A DNA stretch of 64,000 bases from DATLSM01 sp963722965 (GCA_963722965.1 CAVROX010000007.1:62001-126000); one strand, 5' to 3'. Counted from the first letter of the stretch, positions 34,491 to 44,820 are shown. Translations and numbers: made by a program. Notes: a model not told the origin generated them from the letters alone.

Positions 34491-34835
34491 GTGGGTGCCG
34501 CCGCCACCAGGGAAGACCAGGCTGTGCAGGGAGTGTGCCCCCACTTCCACGCTGCGATTGAGCTGATTGGCAAGCGCTGGACCGGGGCGATCGTCTGCGC
34601 CCTGACCGAGCGGTCGCTGCGTTTCGGCGAGCTGGCGAAGGCCGTTCCAGGGCTCTCGGACCGGCTGCTCTCGCAGCGCTTGCGCGAGCTGGAGGACGCG
34701 GGCTTGGTCGAACGGGAGGTCGAGCCCGGGACGCCGGTTCGCGTCACCTACTCGCTGACTGAGAAGGGAGCCGATTTGCGCGCGGCGATCCGCGAGCTGC
34801 GCATCTGGGCACGTCGCTGGAAGCACGCCGGCTAG
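34491..34835 (+). CDS. HxlR-family transcriptional regulator
   Basis: A 114-residue winged-helix protein starting at GTG. Cys16 in GVCPHFHAAIELIGKRWTG occupies the position of the redox-sensing cysteine seen in many HxlR proteins. LRFGELAKAVPGLSDRLLSQ is the recognition helix region, and ALIEREV-like wing residues follow (GLVEREVEPGTPVRVTYSLT). An inverted repeat just upstream suggests autoregulation. It lies 12 nt before xseA; whether it controls that gene is unknown. Confidence 0.88.
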   Translation: MGAAATREDQAVQGVCPHFHAAIELIGKRWTGAIVCALTERSLRFGELAKAVPGLSDRLLSQRLRELEDAGLVEREVEPGTPVRVTYSLTEKGADLRAAIRELRIWARRWKHAG

Positions 34836-34846
34836 CCTCCAGCTGC

Positions 34847-36175
34847 GTGGAGGGGGAGCCGATATCTGCGCCCGGGGGGGCTGAGGGATCGGTGCCACAG
34901 CTCCCGGGACCCTTCGCCGTCGGTCGCTACGCGCGCAGGTTGCGGGAGGAGATGCGCAAGCGGGCGCGGGTGTTACTGATCGGCGAGGTCACCGGCATCG
35001 GCCGCAGCAAGGTCCAGGCCTATTTCGAGCTGCGCGACGCCGAGGGGGCGCTGCCGTGCGCGATCTGGCTCACGGACCTAGAAGGATCCGGGCTCGAAGC
35101 GGGAGCGCTGCGTGAGGGCGCTGAGGTAGTGATCGCAGGCGGGCCCGACTACTACCCGGGCGGTGGCCAGGCCTCCCCAAGCTTTGCCTTTCGTGCCACC
35201 CACCTGCGCCTCGCCGGGGAGGGGGACCTGCTCGCTCGCTTGGAGGCGCTGCGCAGGCAGCTGCGCGCCGAGGGGCTGTTCAAGCTGCAAAAGCAGCTCG
35301 CACGGGCGCTGCTGCCGAAGACAATCGGCGTGGTGACCGCGGAGTCCGGGGCCGCCCGGCGTGACCTTCTGGCCGGCCTGGGGCGCCGCGGCTGGGCCGG
35401 GACCGTGGTCTGGGCCTTCGCGCCCGTGCAAGATCGCCACGCGGCAGCGGCGATCTCCGCGGCGATCCAGGACCTGGCGGCACGGCCCGAGGTGGAAGCG
35501 ATCGTGATCACCAGGGGGGGCGGCAGCCTCGCCGACCTCTGGGCCTTCTGTGACGAGACCCTCTGTCGAACCGTGGCGATGTTGCGGGTGCCTGTGGTCA
35601 GCGCGATCGGTCATGAGCGAGACTCGACCCTGCTCGATGACGTCGCCGCGGTCTGCTGTTCGACCCCGACCCACGCCGCCGAGGCGGTAGTTCCCCTTGA
35701 TTGCGTCGCCGCCCGCGAGGATCTGGATCGCGCGATTGCCTCGCTAACCCGCGCGGCGGCTGCCGCAGTGCCGTTGCGGGCTCCCCATCTCGCCTCGCTG
35801 GCACGCGGCCCGGGTCGGGCACTCAGCCGCGAGCGGCTCGCCCTAAACCAAAGGACGCGCGAGCTTCGCGCCGCGTCCGAGCGCGGCCTGGCCGAGCGCC
35901 TCTCCTACCAGCGCCGGCTCGCCTTTGTCGTGCTCGAGCGGGCCCTGCGGCGCGCGGTCGGACCGGAAATAAGCGGTCGGCGCGAGGCGCTACGAGCAGC
36001 CGAGATCGCGCTTCGCGCCCACGAGCCCGAGCGGACCCTCGAGCGTGGCTACGCTTTGGCGGAGACCATCGAGGGCGAGCCCCTGACCACTGCGGCGGCG
36101 GTCCGCGCCGCGGAGGAGATTAGTCTGCGCTTTGCCGATGGGCGAGTCAGAGCGAGACCCAAACAAGACGGTTGA
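34847..36175 (+). CDS. xseA: Exodeoxyribonuclease VII large subunit
   Basis: A 442-residue protein starting at GTG. The N-terminal OB-fold (RARVLLIGEVTGIGRSKVQA-YFELRD) binds single-stranded DNA. The catalytic core has PKTIGVVTAESGAARRDLL, ITRGGGSLADLWAFCDE and SAIGHERDSTLLDDVA with the key His/Asp residues. A long helical region follows, then the C-terminal LERGYALAE motif. With XseB it degrades single-stranded DNA to oligonucleotides. xseB overlaps its 3' end. Confidence 0.94.
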   Translation: MEGEPISAPGGAEGSVPQLPGPFAVGRYARRLREEMRKRARVLLIGEVTGIGRSKVQAYFELRDAEGALPCAIWLTDLEGSGLEAGALREGAEVVIAGGPDYYPGGGQASPSFAFRATHLRLAGEGDLLARLEALRRQLRAEGLFKLQKQLARALLPKTIGVVTAESGAARRDLLAGLGRRGWAGTVVWAFAPVQDRHAAAAISAAIQDLAARPEVEAIVITRGGGSLADLWAFCDETLCRTVAMLRVPVVSAIGHERDSTLLDDVAAVCCSTPTHAAEAVVPLDCVAAREDLDRAIASLTRAAAAAVPLRAPHLASLARGPGRALSRERLALNQRTRELRAASERGLAERLSYQRRLAFVVLERALRRAVGPEISGRREALRAAEIALRAHEPERTLERGYALAETIEGEPLTTAAAVRAAEEISLRFADGRVRARPKQDG

Positions 36176-36398
36176 GGTCGAGTCCTATGAGGTCGCGGTG
36201 GACCGCTTGGAGCAGATCATCGATCGCCTCGACTCCGGCCAGGCGGGCTTGCGGGAGACCCTCGATCTCTGCCGCGAGGGTCGCGAGCTGGTGGCCTACT
36301 GTGCCGGGGAGCTGGATTCCGTCGGCGCAGGGCTCAGGGAACTGAGGTTGGACGAGCTGGCGTCGAAGCTGGAGCAGGGCCCGAGCACAGCCGCTTGA
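36138..36398 (+). CDS. xseB: Exodeoxyribonuclease VII small subunit
   Basis: An 86-residue protein starting at ATG inside the end of xseA (38-nt overlap); a TTG two codons earlier is an alternative. YEVAVDRLEQIIDRLDSGQA is the family signature, followed by the usual helical hairpin. Multiple copies bind one XseA. Its last 65 nt overlap the 3' end of the convergent AddA-like gene. Confidence 0.92.
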   Translation: MGESERDPNKTVEVESYEVAVDRLEQIIDRLDSGQAGLRETLDLCREGRELVAYCAGELDSVGAGLRELRLDELASKLEQGPSTAA

Positions 36399-39300
36399 GC
36401 GCAGGGCAGCCGTTACACAACGCCCAGCTGCGCTTCCGCGGCACGGCGACCGGAAACTGTCCCCTGCCGATCGGGGAGATGGCGGCGGCGAGCCGCTCCC
36501 GCCCGGCCTTCATCTCGGCTGGGCCCAGTCGCGAGATGACCGGATGCTCGGGGCGCTCGAGGAAGACGTAGGCGAGCTCCACCTCTGCCACGCCGCGCGA
36601 CTCGGCGACGGCGAGGGCGTAGATCGTGCGCTGGATCTCATAACGGGCCAGGTGCTCAGCGGGGCTGGAGCCGTCGAGGCGGTCGGTCTTGTAGTCGACG
36701 ACCAGCGGCGCCGAGCCCTCGCGCTCGACCAGAAGGTCGATCGAACCGCGTAGGACTGTCCCGGCGACGCCTAGCAGGATCGGCACCTCGGCGCGGACGC
36801 TCGTCCCCGCCGCAGCGATTCGCCCGCGCAGCAGGGGGGATCCAAGCCAGCCGCGCACCGCTGCCAGCAGGTTCTCGGCAGGGTCGCCGTTGCCCGGGTC
36901 GATGCCCTGAGCGAGGGCCTGGCGTCGCGCCAGCTCCGCTGGCGGTTCCCGCCACCCGTTTGCCTGGCTCCACTCCAGCAGCGCATGCACCGCCGCGCCG
37001 CGTGCGGTTCCCCGTTCGCGCACCGCTGCATCCTCGCGCGGGGCTTCGCTTCCGTCGGACATGCGGGCCGGAGTGCCGCGATCGCCGAGGCCGAGAACCC
37101 GCTCCACCTGGAAGCGGTAGGCACATTCCTCATAGGCGGCGATTGCCGTGTAGGAGAGCGGCCGGCTCCCCAGCGCCGGGAGTTGCCGCTCAACCAGCGG
37201 CGGCGGACCCTGGCCGAGGTGCTGCGCGGTTTCCCCCTCCGCGCGCTTTGCGCTCAGTTCGGCCGCCCGAGCGGGAGAAGGGAGGTTGACGCGGACAACG
37301 ATCTCTGAGGGTTTGAAGGTCGCGGTGAGGCCCTCGCGCGGAGCCGGAGCCGGCACAGGGACCGTAGAGTCCAGGTCACGGTCTATCGCCAGGCCTTCGA
37401 CGATCCGCTCGATCACTGCTGTCCCCGGTTTCGTTTCCCCCCCGGGCTCTGGCTTCACCACGCCGCTTAGGATCAGCCGTTCGCGGGCTCGGCTGGCGGC
37501 GACATGAAAGAGCCGCAGCCCCTCCTCGGCGTCTCGCTCCTTCGCCTCCTCGCAGAGTTCCGCGTAGTCGTAGAGGTCGACCGGTGGGGCACCGAGGCGG
37601 CGCAGCCGCATCCCTACCCGCGGCGCCTCGGTTCCCTCGCCGATCGCCAGCAGCGGCTGGCGGGCGCCGGCCAGCAGGTTGCGGGAGAGGTCTGGGACTG
37701 CGACGACACCGAACTCAAGCCCCTTTGCATTGTGGACGGTCATGATGCGCACCCCGTCGTGGCCCTCAATCGCGGTCGCTGCCTGTGCCTCGGCACCGTC
37801 TTCGGCTCGAGCGGAGAGAAAGTCGAGGAGGCCGCGCAGGTCCCGCCCCTCGCGCGCCTCAAACTCAAAGGCAAGGCGCATTAGCTTGCGTACGTTTGCG
37901 TAGCGCGCCGCGCCCGAAGGACGCATCAGGACCGCGAGGTCATAGCCGGTCTCGGTCACCGCGGCCTCGATCAGGCCCGCGAGGGGGATGCGCGTGCGGC
38001 GCTCACGCAGCCCGATCAACTTCTCCGCGAAGTGGCGCAGCAACGCGAGCTCCGCGGGCGGGATCTCGGCCAGACGCTGTGGCTCGCTGAGCTCCGCCCT
38101 TCCCTGGGCGGCAACGTCTTCCAGCGCGGGCCAGATCTGACGGCCCTTGCCGGCTGCCGCCCGCAAGAGCCACAGGGTGTCGGGGGCGATCCCGCAGGCG
38201 GGGGAGGCGAGGGCACCGAACAGCGCCTGGTCGTCGAGCGGATTGGCAATCACCGCCAGCAGAGCGCAGACGTCGGCGACCTGTTGGTGAGACCAGTAAC
38301 CGCGGCCGCCGACGACGTAGGGTCGCAGCCCGGCTCTCTCCAGCGAGTCCTCGTATGCATCTAGGTGGGTGAAGGCGCGCAGCAACACGACCATCTCGCC
38401 GCGCGGCACCTCCGCGTCGGCCAGCTCGCGCAGCCGCGCGGCGAGGAAACGGGCCTCCGCCAGGCAGTTAGGGTAGGTGCGCCCGTCGGTGCTCGGCTCC
38501 AGGTCGATGCCCTCGGCGTCCCAACCGTCGCGAGCGGTGAGTAGCAGCTCCACCGCCGGACCCCCGCCTGGCGGGTCGGTCAGCCGCGGGATGGCGCCGA
38601 CCTTAAGCGGCCTGTAGGAGTCTCGGAGAAGCGTCACACCAAGCGCATTGAGTGCCCCGATCAGCTCCGGACGGGAGCGAAAATTGCCGCTTAGCTCCAT
38701 CACCTCGGCGCCGGAACGCGCCTCGATCGCCCGCCGATGCTCGCGGAAGACCTGCAGGTTGGCGTGGCGGAACCCGTAGATCGACTGCAGCTCGTCGCCG
38801 ACGCTCATCAGCTCGGTGCCGGGTCCGCGCAGCGCTTGGATCAGGCGCAGCTGGAGGCGGTTGGTGTCCTGGAACTCGTCGACCATCAGGTGGCTGAACC
38901 GCGAGCGGTAGACGGCGCCGATCTCAGCCCGCTCAAGCAGACCTGCGGCGAGGATCTGGAGGTCCTCGAAGTCGAGCCCCGAGCGACGCTCCTTGGCCGC
39001 TTGGAAGTGGGCCGAGAACAGCTCGAGCAGGATTGCGATGTGCCCGAAGGCCTCGATTCCCTCCCTGTCCTCCCCGGTTTCCGGCTGCGGGGGATCGGCT
39101 AGCCGTGGCTCGGCGATGCCGCGGCTTCGCAGCTCCGCGTGGGCGCCAGCGATCATCGCTCGCAGGCCGTCGATCTCAAAGGCGGCGACCGTCTCCTCGC
39201 GCGCCTCGTCCCCCTCCGTCAGGAAGCCCTCGAGGGCATCGTCGAAGGCTTCGCGGGTCGCTCGCTGGGTCTCCGGCGCGTCGAGCACGCGGAAGTGCGG

Positions 39301-39666
39301 GTCGATTCCGGCGGCGACCGGGTGGCCGGTAAGGAGGCGGTTGCAAAAGCCGTGGATCGTCGTCACCCAGGCGCCACCGATTCCACCCAGCAGAGCCTGC
39401 GCCCGCTCGGAGCCGGCCTGCGCCCGCACCGCCAGCTCCGCCACGATCCGTTGGCGCAGCTCGGTCGCCGCTCTGTCGGTGAAGGTGAAGGCAAGGATCG
39501 CGCCAGGCGAGATGCCCGCGTCGCAGACCAGGTGGCAGTAGCGGTCGACCATCACCCCGGTCTTGCCGGTTCCCGCTCCCGCCTCGAGGAGGATGTCTCC
39601 TCCGACGGCGCGAATTGCCGTCTTCTGTTCGGGAGTGGGCGTGCGCCGACTCACCTCAGCGCTCAC
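36334..39666 (-). CDS. addA: AddA-like UvrD/RecB helicase-nuclease
   Basis: A 1110-residue protein. GTG at 39664-39666 is preferred because it gives an 11-nt overlap with addB. Superfamily-1 helicase motifs run in order: TPEQKTAI, Walker A LLEAGAGTGKTG (about residue 30), AFTFTDRAATELRQRI, VDEFQDTN (motif II), GDELQSIYGFR and VHNAKGLEF. The C-terminal RecB-type nuclease domain has LVVDYKTDRLDG and a Cys pattern, LCNGCPALKRLC. With AddB it resects double-strand breaks for RecA. The assignment to AddA rather than AdnA/B rests on the partner lacking full helicase motifs. Confidence 0.85.
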   Translation of the reverse strand: MSAEVSRRTPTPEQKTAIRAVGGDILLEAGAGTGKTGVMVDRYCHLVCDAGISPGAILAFTFTDRAATELRQRIVAELAVRAQAGSERAQALLGGIGGAWVTTIHGFCNRLLTGHPVAAGIDPHFRVLDAPETQRATREAFDDALEGFLTEGDEAREETVAAFEIDGLRAMIAGAHAELRSRGIAEPRLADPPQPETGEDREGIEAFGHIAILLELFSAHFQAAKERRSGLDFEDLQILAAGLLERAEIGAVYRSRFSHLMVDEFQDTNRLQLRLIQALRGPGTELMSVGDELQSIYGFRHANLQVFREHRRAIEARSGAEVMELSGNFRSRPELIGALNALGVTLLRDSYRPLKVGAIPRLTDPPGGGPAVELLLTARDGWDAEGIDLEPSTDGRTYPNCLAEARFLAARLRELADAEVPRGEMVVLLRAFTHLDAYEDSLERAGLRPYVVGGRGYWSHQQVADVCALLAVIANPLDDQALFGALASPACGIAPDTLWLLRAAAGKGRQIWPALEDVAAQGRAELSEPQRLAEIPPAELALLRHFAEKLIGLRERRTRIPLAGLIEAAVTETGYDLAVLMRPSGAARYANVRKLMRLAFEFEAREGRDLRGLLDFLSARAEDGAEAQAATAIEGHDGVRIMTVHNAKGLEFGVVAVPDLSRNLLAGARQPLLAIGEGTEAPRVGMRLRRLGAPPVDLYDYAELCEEAKERDAEEGLRLFHVAASRARERLILSGVVKPEPGGETKPGTAVIERIVEGLAIDRDLDSTVPVPAPAPREGLTATFKPSEIVVRVNLPSPARAAELSAKRAEGETAQHLGQGPPPLVERQLPALGSRPLSYTAIAAYEECAYRFQVERVLGLGDRGTPARMSDGSEAPREDAAVRERGTARGAAVHALLEWSQANGWREPPAELARRQALAQGIDPGNGDPAENLLAAVRGWLGSPLLRGRIAAAGTSVRAEVPILLGVAGTVLRGSIDLLVEREGSAPLVVDYKTDRLDGSSPAEHLARYEIQRTIYALAVAESRGVAEVELAYVFLERPEHPVISRLGPAEMKAGRERLAAAISPIGRGQFPVAVPRKRSWALCNGCPALKRLCSGPAPASTPARPTSVP

Positions 39667-42600
39667 CTTCGCCGTTCTCCTCGCCCGCGGGTGCTCGGTC
39701 GCGCCGACAGATCGGAGCGAACTCGCAGAAGGTCGGGCAGACGTCATGACCACGCAGGCCGGTGCGGGGCCCGGGGTCACGGCGGATGTCGCCGGTTCGC
39801 ATTCGGGCGACTATCTGCAGCGCCCGCCGACGGGCGTCGGCGAGTAGTTCCGCGAGGCCGCTGGCGTCGAGAAGATCGTTGCTGTAGAGCTCATAGGAGG
39901 CGAGGCTCTCGGCCGCTTGCTCGGAGACCACGCCCCGCGGCCGCCGCGTCGAGCTGCCGCGTAGCGGATGGTAGAGGCCGCCGATCGCTCTCGCTCCCCA
40001 GAGCCTGTCGACCGCGATCAAGTAAAGCTGCAGCTGCAGCTTGGCCTCCTCCTCAAACTTATTGCGAGGGCTGACCCTGCTGGAGAGCTTGTAGTCGACC
40101 ACCAGAGCACGGTCCCCGCCGTCGCGGTCGACTCGGTCGATTGCTCCGTGCAGGCGCCAGCCGTCGATCTCCAGCGCCGGGCGCTCGCTGGACTCGCCCT
40201 CGCCGAACTCCGCCTCAAGTAGCCAGGGCTCAAACCCGCCGGTATCGCGGCGAGACTCCTCCGCCAGGAAGCGGCTCAGCAGCCGCTCGACTCGGCGCGC
40301 CATCGCCCGCTCTGCAGGGTGATGGCCCAGCCCGCGTTGGGCGGCGATCTCGGCAACCAGCTCGCGCCCGCGAGCGGTCCAGGCGGCAAGTGACCCGGGG
40401 CGGGGGAGAGGGTCGCCCATCGGGCGCTCCTTGTAGAGGCGCTCGAGCGCGGTGTGGATCAGTCCCCCCTGGACCAGCGGATCGGGCTTTGGGCCCAGCG
40501 GCTGGGGGTCGAGCTCGTGCCCGGCAAACCAGCGGTAAGAGCAGCGGTCGAACTCCTCAAGTGTCGTTCCGCCGAAGGCGGGAGTGGCGGCCAGTGACCC
40601 GATCACCGCCCGATTGGACAGCGGGCCCGGTGCATGAGAGCTAGCGGCGGCCGCCCGTGCGAGCTTGATTCGATCCGCAACCCGTCGGCTGACGTCCTCG
40701 CTGACCCCGGCGTCGATCAGCAGGGTGGTGGAGTCCGCCCTCTCTCCGCGGACCGCGACCGCCCGCGCCAGCGCGTCCTCGGAGGGGGATTCGGCCAGGG
40801 GGTGGGTGACCTGCGCCAACTCGCGGCTGTGGGTGATTGCCTCCTCCACCGGATCGGGTGCCGTTCGCCCCGGCGGGGGATCGAGCAGGCGGCGCACGTC
40901 GTCGAGAAACGGCGAGCGTGCCTCGGCGACGCCGCTTTCGTCGCTGTCTCGGTAGGAGAGGAAGAGCCGCCGACGAGGGAGGGAGATGCAGACGTAGAAC
41001 AGGTAGCGCTCCTCGGCCTCAGGGTCGCGCCGCGGCTGCAGTCCGAGCGCGGCCCGCTGTCCCTCCGAGAGGAACGGGTCCCGGGCGCCGCCGCGGCGGG
41101 GGAACTCCCCATCTTGGAGGGAGCCGACGAAGACGTGATCGAAGCGCCCCGCCCGCAGCCGATACGGGCTGGCGATCCTCACCCGCCCCTCGAGCGGACC
41201 ACTCCAGGCGCGGAACTCGACGCTCTCGATGGTCGCCTTGAGATCCGCTGGGCGGAGCTTGGCACCGTCCAACTTGCGAAGCTCGACCAGCGCACCCGAG
41301 ATCGCCGCCGCGGCGCGCAGCTCGTGCCGGTCGCCGGGGCCAAGGTGCGGCCCGTCCCCACGCCCACGCAGGTGGCGGGCTGCAAACGTCATCACAAGGC
41401 GCTCGGCCTCTTCCAGAAGCGCTGCGGGCGATTGAGCGGCCGCCTCCCGGACTCGGGTCAGATCGTGGGGAACCTCTCCGTCCCAGAGCTCCAGCGCCGC
41501 TGCGGCACCGTCCACCCTGCCGCGGCGCACCGCGCGCTCCAGCCAGTCGACGCGCCGCAGCGACACCCCCGAGGGGCCGCGCAAGAAGCGCAGCAAATCG
41601 CTTGCGCGGGCCGCGCCGAACTCGGTCTCAAGCAGGGCGATCAGCCCGCCGCCGACCGCGGTGCTCGAAACTGGCAGGTCGGCCTCCAGTGCAGTTGCGA
41701 TCCCATAGGACTCCAGCACCGAGGCGATCAGCGGCCCGCGCCGCGCCGGGTCCCGCAGGGCGACCGCAACCTCATCCGGCTCCACGCCGGAGGCGATCAG
41801 CTTTGCCACCTCGGTACCGATCGCCTCTGCCTCGCCCCGCTCGCCGGCCGAGCGCAGCAGCCTCAGATCACCGTCCGGCGGACGTCGCTCACCGTTGATT
41901 GAGCCAAATCCGCGCTCGAGGTGAAAGAGCAGCGCACTTGCGGTGTTCTTTGGGTCTGACTCCGTGCGGGTCTCGGTGGCGACCCCGACCCGCTCACGCA
42001 GCTTGCCGAGCAGTGCGCTGCGGGCGAAAAGCGCTGACCTATTCTCCTCGTGGGGTAGGGCCGCGGTCAGCTCTGCAACCTGCGAGAGGGCCTCAACCAG
42101 CTCAAGCTGAATCGGCGTGAGGTCGTCGAGCCCGTAGAGGAAGACAGGGCGCCGCCCCCAGAGTTCGCCCGAGCGGCGCAGCAATGAGATCGCCTCGCGG
42201 GCGATCTGATAAGAGTCGACCAAGCCGAGCCGCTCCCGCACCTCCTCATAGCCGGCGAACAGGATGGCGAGGTCACCCAAATAGGCCGAGCTCTCCAGCG
42301 TCCCGGCACCGGCCTCAACCGCCTCGGGGTCCAGCCCAGCAGCCTGCAGCTCATCGAGCAGCCGCTCGAAGACGAGTGCGAAGCCGGGGTGTGCGGCCGA
42401 GCGCCGCAGCGCTCCCAACCGTCCCTTCTGCTCTTGGATCGCAATCGATACGACTCGTCGCCGCTGGGTTCGCGTCAGCTCCACTGCCGGTGGCCAGCCG
42501 CCCGTCCTTGCCACCTCTCCGAACAGGCCGCTGAAGGTCATCACCGCACCACCGAGCGCTGCACCGCCCTCGCAAAGCTCCCGCTCGAATGCGAAGACGT

Positions 42601-42716
42601 CGTCTGCGTTGGGCACGACGAGCACCGGGTCGCGCTCCAGCGCAGCCGCGAATCGGCGCGCTGATCAGGCCGGCGCGACCGGAGTTGGGAGGACCGTGGA
42701 TCAGGTTCAGGGGCAC
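39656..42716 (-). CDS. addB: AddB-like nuclease/helicase subunit, one frameshift near its start
   Basis: A protein of about 1020 residues. The N-terminus starts at GTG (MPLNLIHGPPNSGRAGLI), a degenerate Walker A. One extra base near 42660 separates it from the main frame, which resumes at VLVVPNADDVFAFERELCEG. The C-terminal nuclease has VDRDGGDRALVVDYKLSS. Four cysteines flank it (FDRCSYRWFAG and DVCPTFCEFAPICRR), the Fe-S cluster arrangement of AddB. It overlaps addA by 11 nt on the same strand. Together they would form a RecBCD-like end-processing complex. Confidence 0.82.
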
Positions 42717-42815
42717 CTTCCCAGCTTATGCGCGCCCCCGGCGCCGACCGGCCGCAAATTGCGCCCCCTACGCCCAGCTTTGCCGTCTTCCGGCCTGTCT
42801 AGATTGGCCCTACCG

Positions 42816-43271
42816 ATGGGCCTCTGCTTCGTAGATCCAGCCGACGCAATCCGGGCGATCTCCGACTCGGTCGGCCGTGAGGCGCGCCGCCAACTGCTCG
42901 GGGAGGCCGTCCGCTCTTGGGTCGATGAGATCCCCGACGCCGAGCTGGAGGTCCACTACGCGAAGGCCCTCTCGGAGCTGGACGAGCACGATCTCTCGAT
43001 GCTGGCGGCCTGGCACGGGTCGCTTGAAGTTGGTCACCCGCTTCCAAACCGCGACTTCCTGATGGGCGCTTTCGGCTCGCTCGGCGAGTACCGCCGTGAG
43101 GCGCTCAAGCTCGCCGCTGGATTTCGTGGCGAGGAAGCTGTCGACGCGGGCGTCACAGAAGATGACGCATTGGAGCTGGTCCTCAGCCTCCTTTCCCCGC
43201 CCCGTCTGATGGAGCTGGCCGTGGAGGCAGTCGACCTTTACGTCTGGGACCGGGCCGGCTCAGACAACTAG
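42816..43271 (+). CDS. Helical protein of unknown function
   Basis: A 151-residue acidic protein starting at ATG (MGLCFVDPADAIRAISDSVG). The frame is open upstream, but the sequence there is antisense to addB and was excluded. Predicted all-helical with LDEHDLSMLAAWHGSLEVGH and DALELVLSLLSPPRLMELAV. No known domain is recognised. It is divergent from addB (99 bp between the starts), and its codon use matches neighbouring genes, so it is probably real. Confidence 0.68.
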   Translation: MGLCFVDPADAIRAISDSVGREARRQLLGEAVRSWVDEIPDAELEVHYAKALSELDEHDLSMLAAWHGSLEVGHPLPNRDFLMGAFGSLGEYRREALKLAAGFRGEEAVDAGVTEDDALELVLSLLSPPRLMELAVEAVDLYVWDRAGSDN

Positions 43272-43355
43272 AATCATCGGCATCCGGGTGGACCGATCCG
43301 GCGTCCTCGGTCTCGCCGGTCTGGTCGCCCACTGAGGGCGCCCTCCTCACCCCAC

Positions 43356-44021
43356 TCACTTCTTCGTCCCCCGACCCGCCCCCTTCCCGAGTCTCGCTCT
43401 GATCGCGGCGATTGCTTGTTCGTTTTCACGGAAGTGGATCGCACTCATTCCGGCCCGGCGAGCCCCGTCGCAGTTGACGGCGACGTCGTCGACGAAGAGG
43501 CAGGCCTCGGCGGGCGCGCCGAGCCGCGCCAATGTCAACTCATAAATCCGCGCTTCCGGCTTTCTGCAGCCGACGAAGCCGGAGTCGATCACGGCCTCGA
43601 AGATCTCGTCGACCGGCAACATCGAGCGCCACAGTGGCTCCCACTCGCGCACGTTATTGGTCAGCATTGCCATTCGGTGCCCGGCTGCCTTTAGCTCCCG
43701 CATCAGCTCAATCATCGGCGGGTTCGGATCCAGCGCCTCAAAATAGATCTCTTTGAAGCGATGCATTTGGGGGCGATGGCCAAGCAGCGGTTCCAAGCCT
43801 TCGGCGAGCCGCTCCAAGAAAGCGAGCTCTGGGATCTCACCTCGCTCCAGTTGGTAGAGGGGGTTCTCCCCATCCTGCTCGGTGATCGCCTGCATCGCCT
43901 TGCCGAGCGCCTCAGTCGAGATTCCGGTTTCGTTCTGGAAGGCCATGAAGGAGCCGAGCAATGGTGTCGTCAGCACCCCCCCGAAGTCGGAGACGATGAC
44001 CTCGATCTCAGGGTCAGCCAT
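43356..44021 (-). CDS. HAD-superfamily hydrolase (epoxide-hydrolase-N-like)
   Basis: A 221-residue protein starting at ATG. Motif I is VIVSDFGGVLTTP, with the nucleophile Asp but Gly at the usual second Asp, as in the HAD-IA epoxide-hydrolase N-terminal group. MLTNNV is motif II, CRKPEARIY carries the motif III lysine, and CLFVDDVAVNCDGARRAGM is motif IV. A helical cap lies between motifs I and II. The substrate is unknown. The gene overlaps the upstream hypothetical gene by 8 nt (ATGGCTGA). Confidence 0.85.
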   Translation of the reverse strand: MADPEIEVIVSDFGGVLTTPLLGSFMAFQNETGISTEALGKAMQAITEQDGENPLYQLERGEIPELAFLERLAEGLEPLLGHRPQMHRFKEIYFEALDPNPPMIELMRELKAAGHRMAMLTNNVREWEPLWRSMLPVDEIFEAVIDSGFVGCRKPEARIYELTLARLGAPAEACLFVDDVAVNCDGARRAGMSAIHFRENEQAIAAIRARLGKGAGRGTKK

Positions 44022-44406
44022 CGGCGCGTAGCACCTCGTAATGTCCGAGTCCCTCGCGCCCCTCGACCGACCAGCGGAAAAATGCGACCTCCGAACTGAG
44101 GCCGGGCCGGCGTACCGCAATCGAGCTGATCAGCGTGCCGGCCCCCCGCAGCGGGTGCCCTTCCTCGCCCTCTGGCCAAAGCTCCAGCGTCGCGCGACGC
44201 TGGACACCGTCGGGCCCATACTCGGTCGAGAGCAGCGTCTCAGCAATCTCGGCCGGGGCTCCATCGGGCCCGCAGATCACGGCGGCAACCTCCTCTTCGC
44301 CATGCCCAGCGGCCTCGGCAGGACACACCGCGGTCAGCGCTAGCAGGCCGCCGTCGGAGAAGACGATCCCGATCGACCGACGCAGACATTGATCCGGCTC
44401 GCGCAT
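44014..44406 (-). CDS. Hypothetical protein coupled to the HAD hydrolase gene
   Basis: A 130-residue soluble protein starting at ATG. It alternates predicted strands and loops (SIGIVFSDGGLLALTAVCPA, SSEVAFFRWSVEGREGLGHY). No family is recognised. It overlaps the HAD gene by 8 nt, implying co-expression. There is no signal peptide or membrane segment. Confidence 0.62.
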   Translation of the reverse strand: MREPDQCLRRSIGIVFSDGGLLALTAVCPAEAAGHGEEEVAAVICGPDGAPAEIAETLLSTEYGPDGVQRRATLELWPEGEEGHPLRGAGTLISSIAVRRPGLSSEVAFFRWSVEGREGLGHYEVLRADG

Positions 44407-44502
44407 AGGTTCGCCAGCCTAATGAGTCGAGTCAGCGCCGCGCTGGCCGTTTGCCGCGAGTAGCGAGCCAAATTAGCAGCGGAGCTTGGCTACCATGACT
44501 CC

Positions 44503-44820
44503 ATGGCCGAGGGCGATAGTGCGGCGCTGACCGAGGATCACGTCCTGGAGGCGCTAGAGGAGGTAATCGACCCAGAGCTGGGCCTTGACTTCGTCTCCCT
44601 CGGCCTCGTCTACGAGGTTGAGATTGAGGGTTCGGAGGTCTACGTCACCTTCACCCTCACCACCCCGGCCTGCCCGATCGGTCCGCAGGTCTCCGAGCAG
44701 ATGAAGGAGTTTGTCGGCGAGCTCGAGGGAGTTACCGCCGTTCACCCGAAGATGGTCTTCGACCCGGCCTGGTCCCCGGAAATGATGACCGAGGACGCCA
44801 AGTTCGCGTTGGGTTTCTAG
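44503..44820 (+). CDS. sufT: SufT/MIP18-family Fe-S cluster assembly factor
   Basis: A 105-residue DUF59/MIP18 protein starting at ATG. HVLEALEEVIDPELGLDFVS is the family opening, and the conserved reactive cysteine lies in TLTTPACPIGPQV. SufT-type proteins assist maturation of Fe-S proteins. In many actinobacteria sufT ends the suf operon; here it lies about 9 kb from sufD and in the other orientation, beside an ABC exporter operon. Confidence 0.88.
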   Translation: MAEGDSAALTEDHVLEALEEVIDPELGLDFVSLGLVYEVEIEGSEVYVTFTLTTPACPIGPQVSEQMKEFVGELEGVTAVHPKMVFDPAWSPEMMTEDAKFALGF

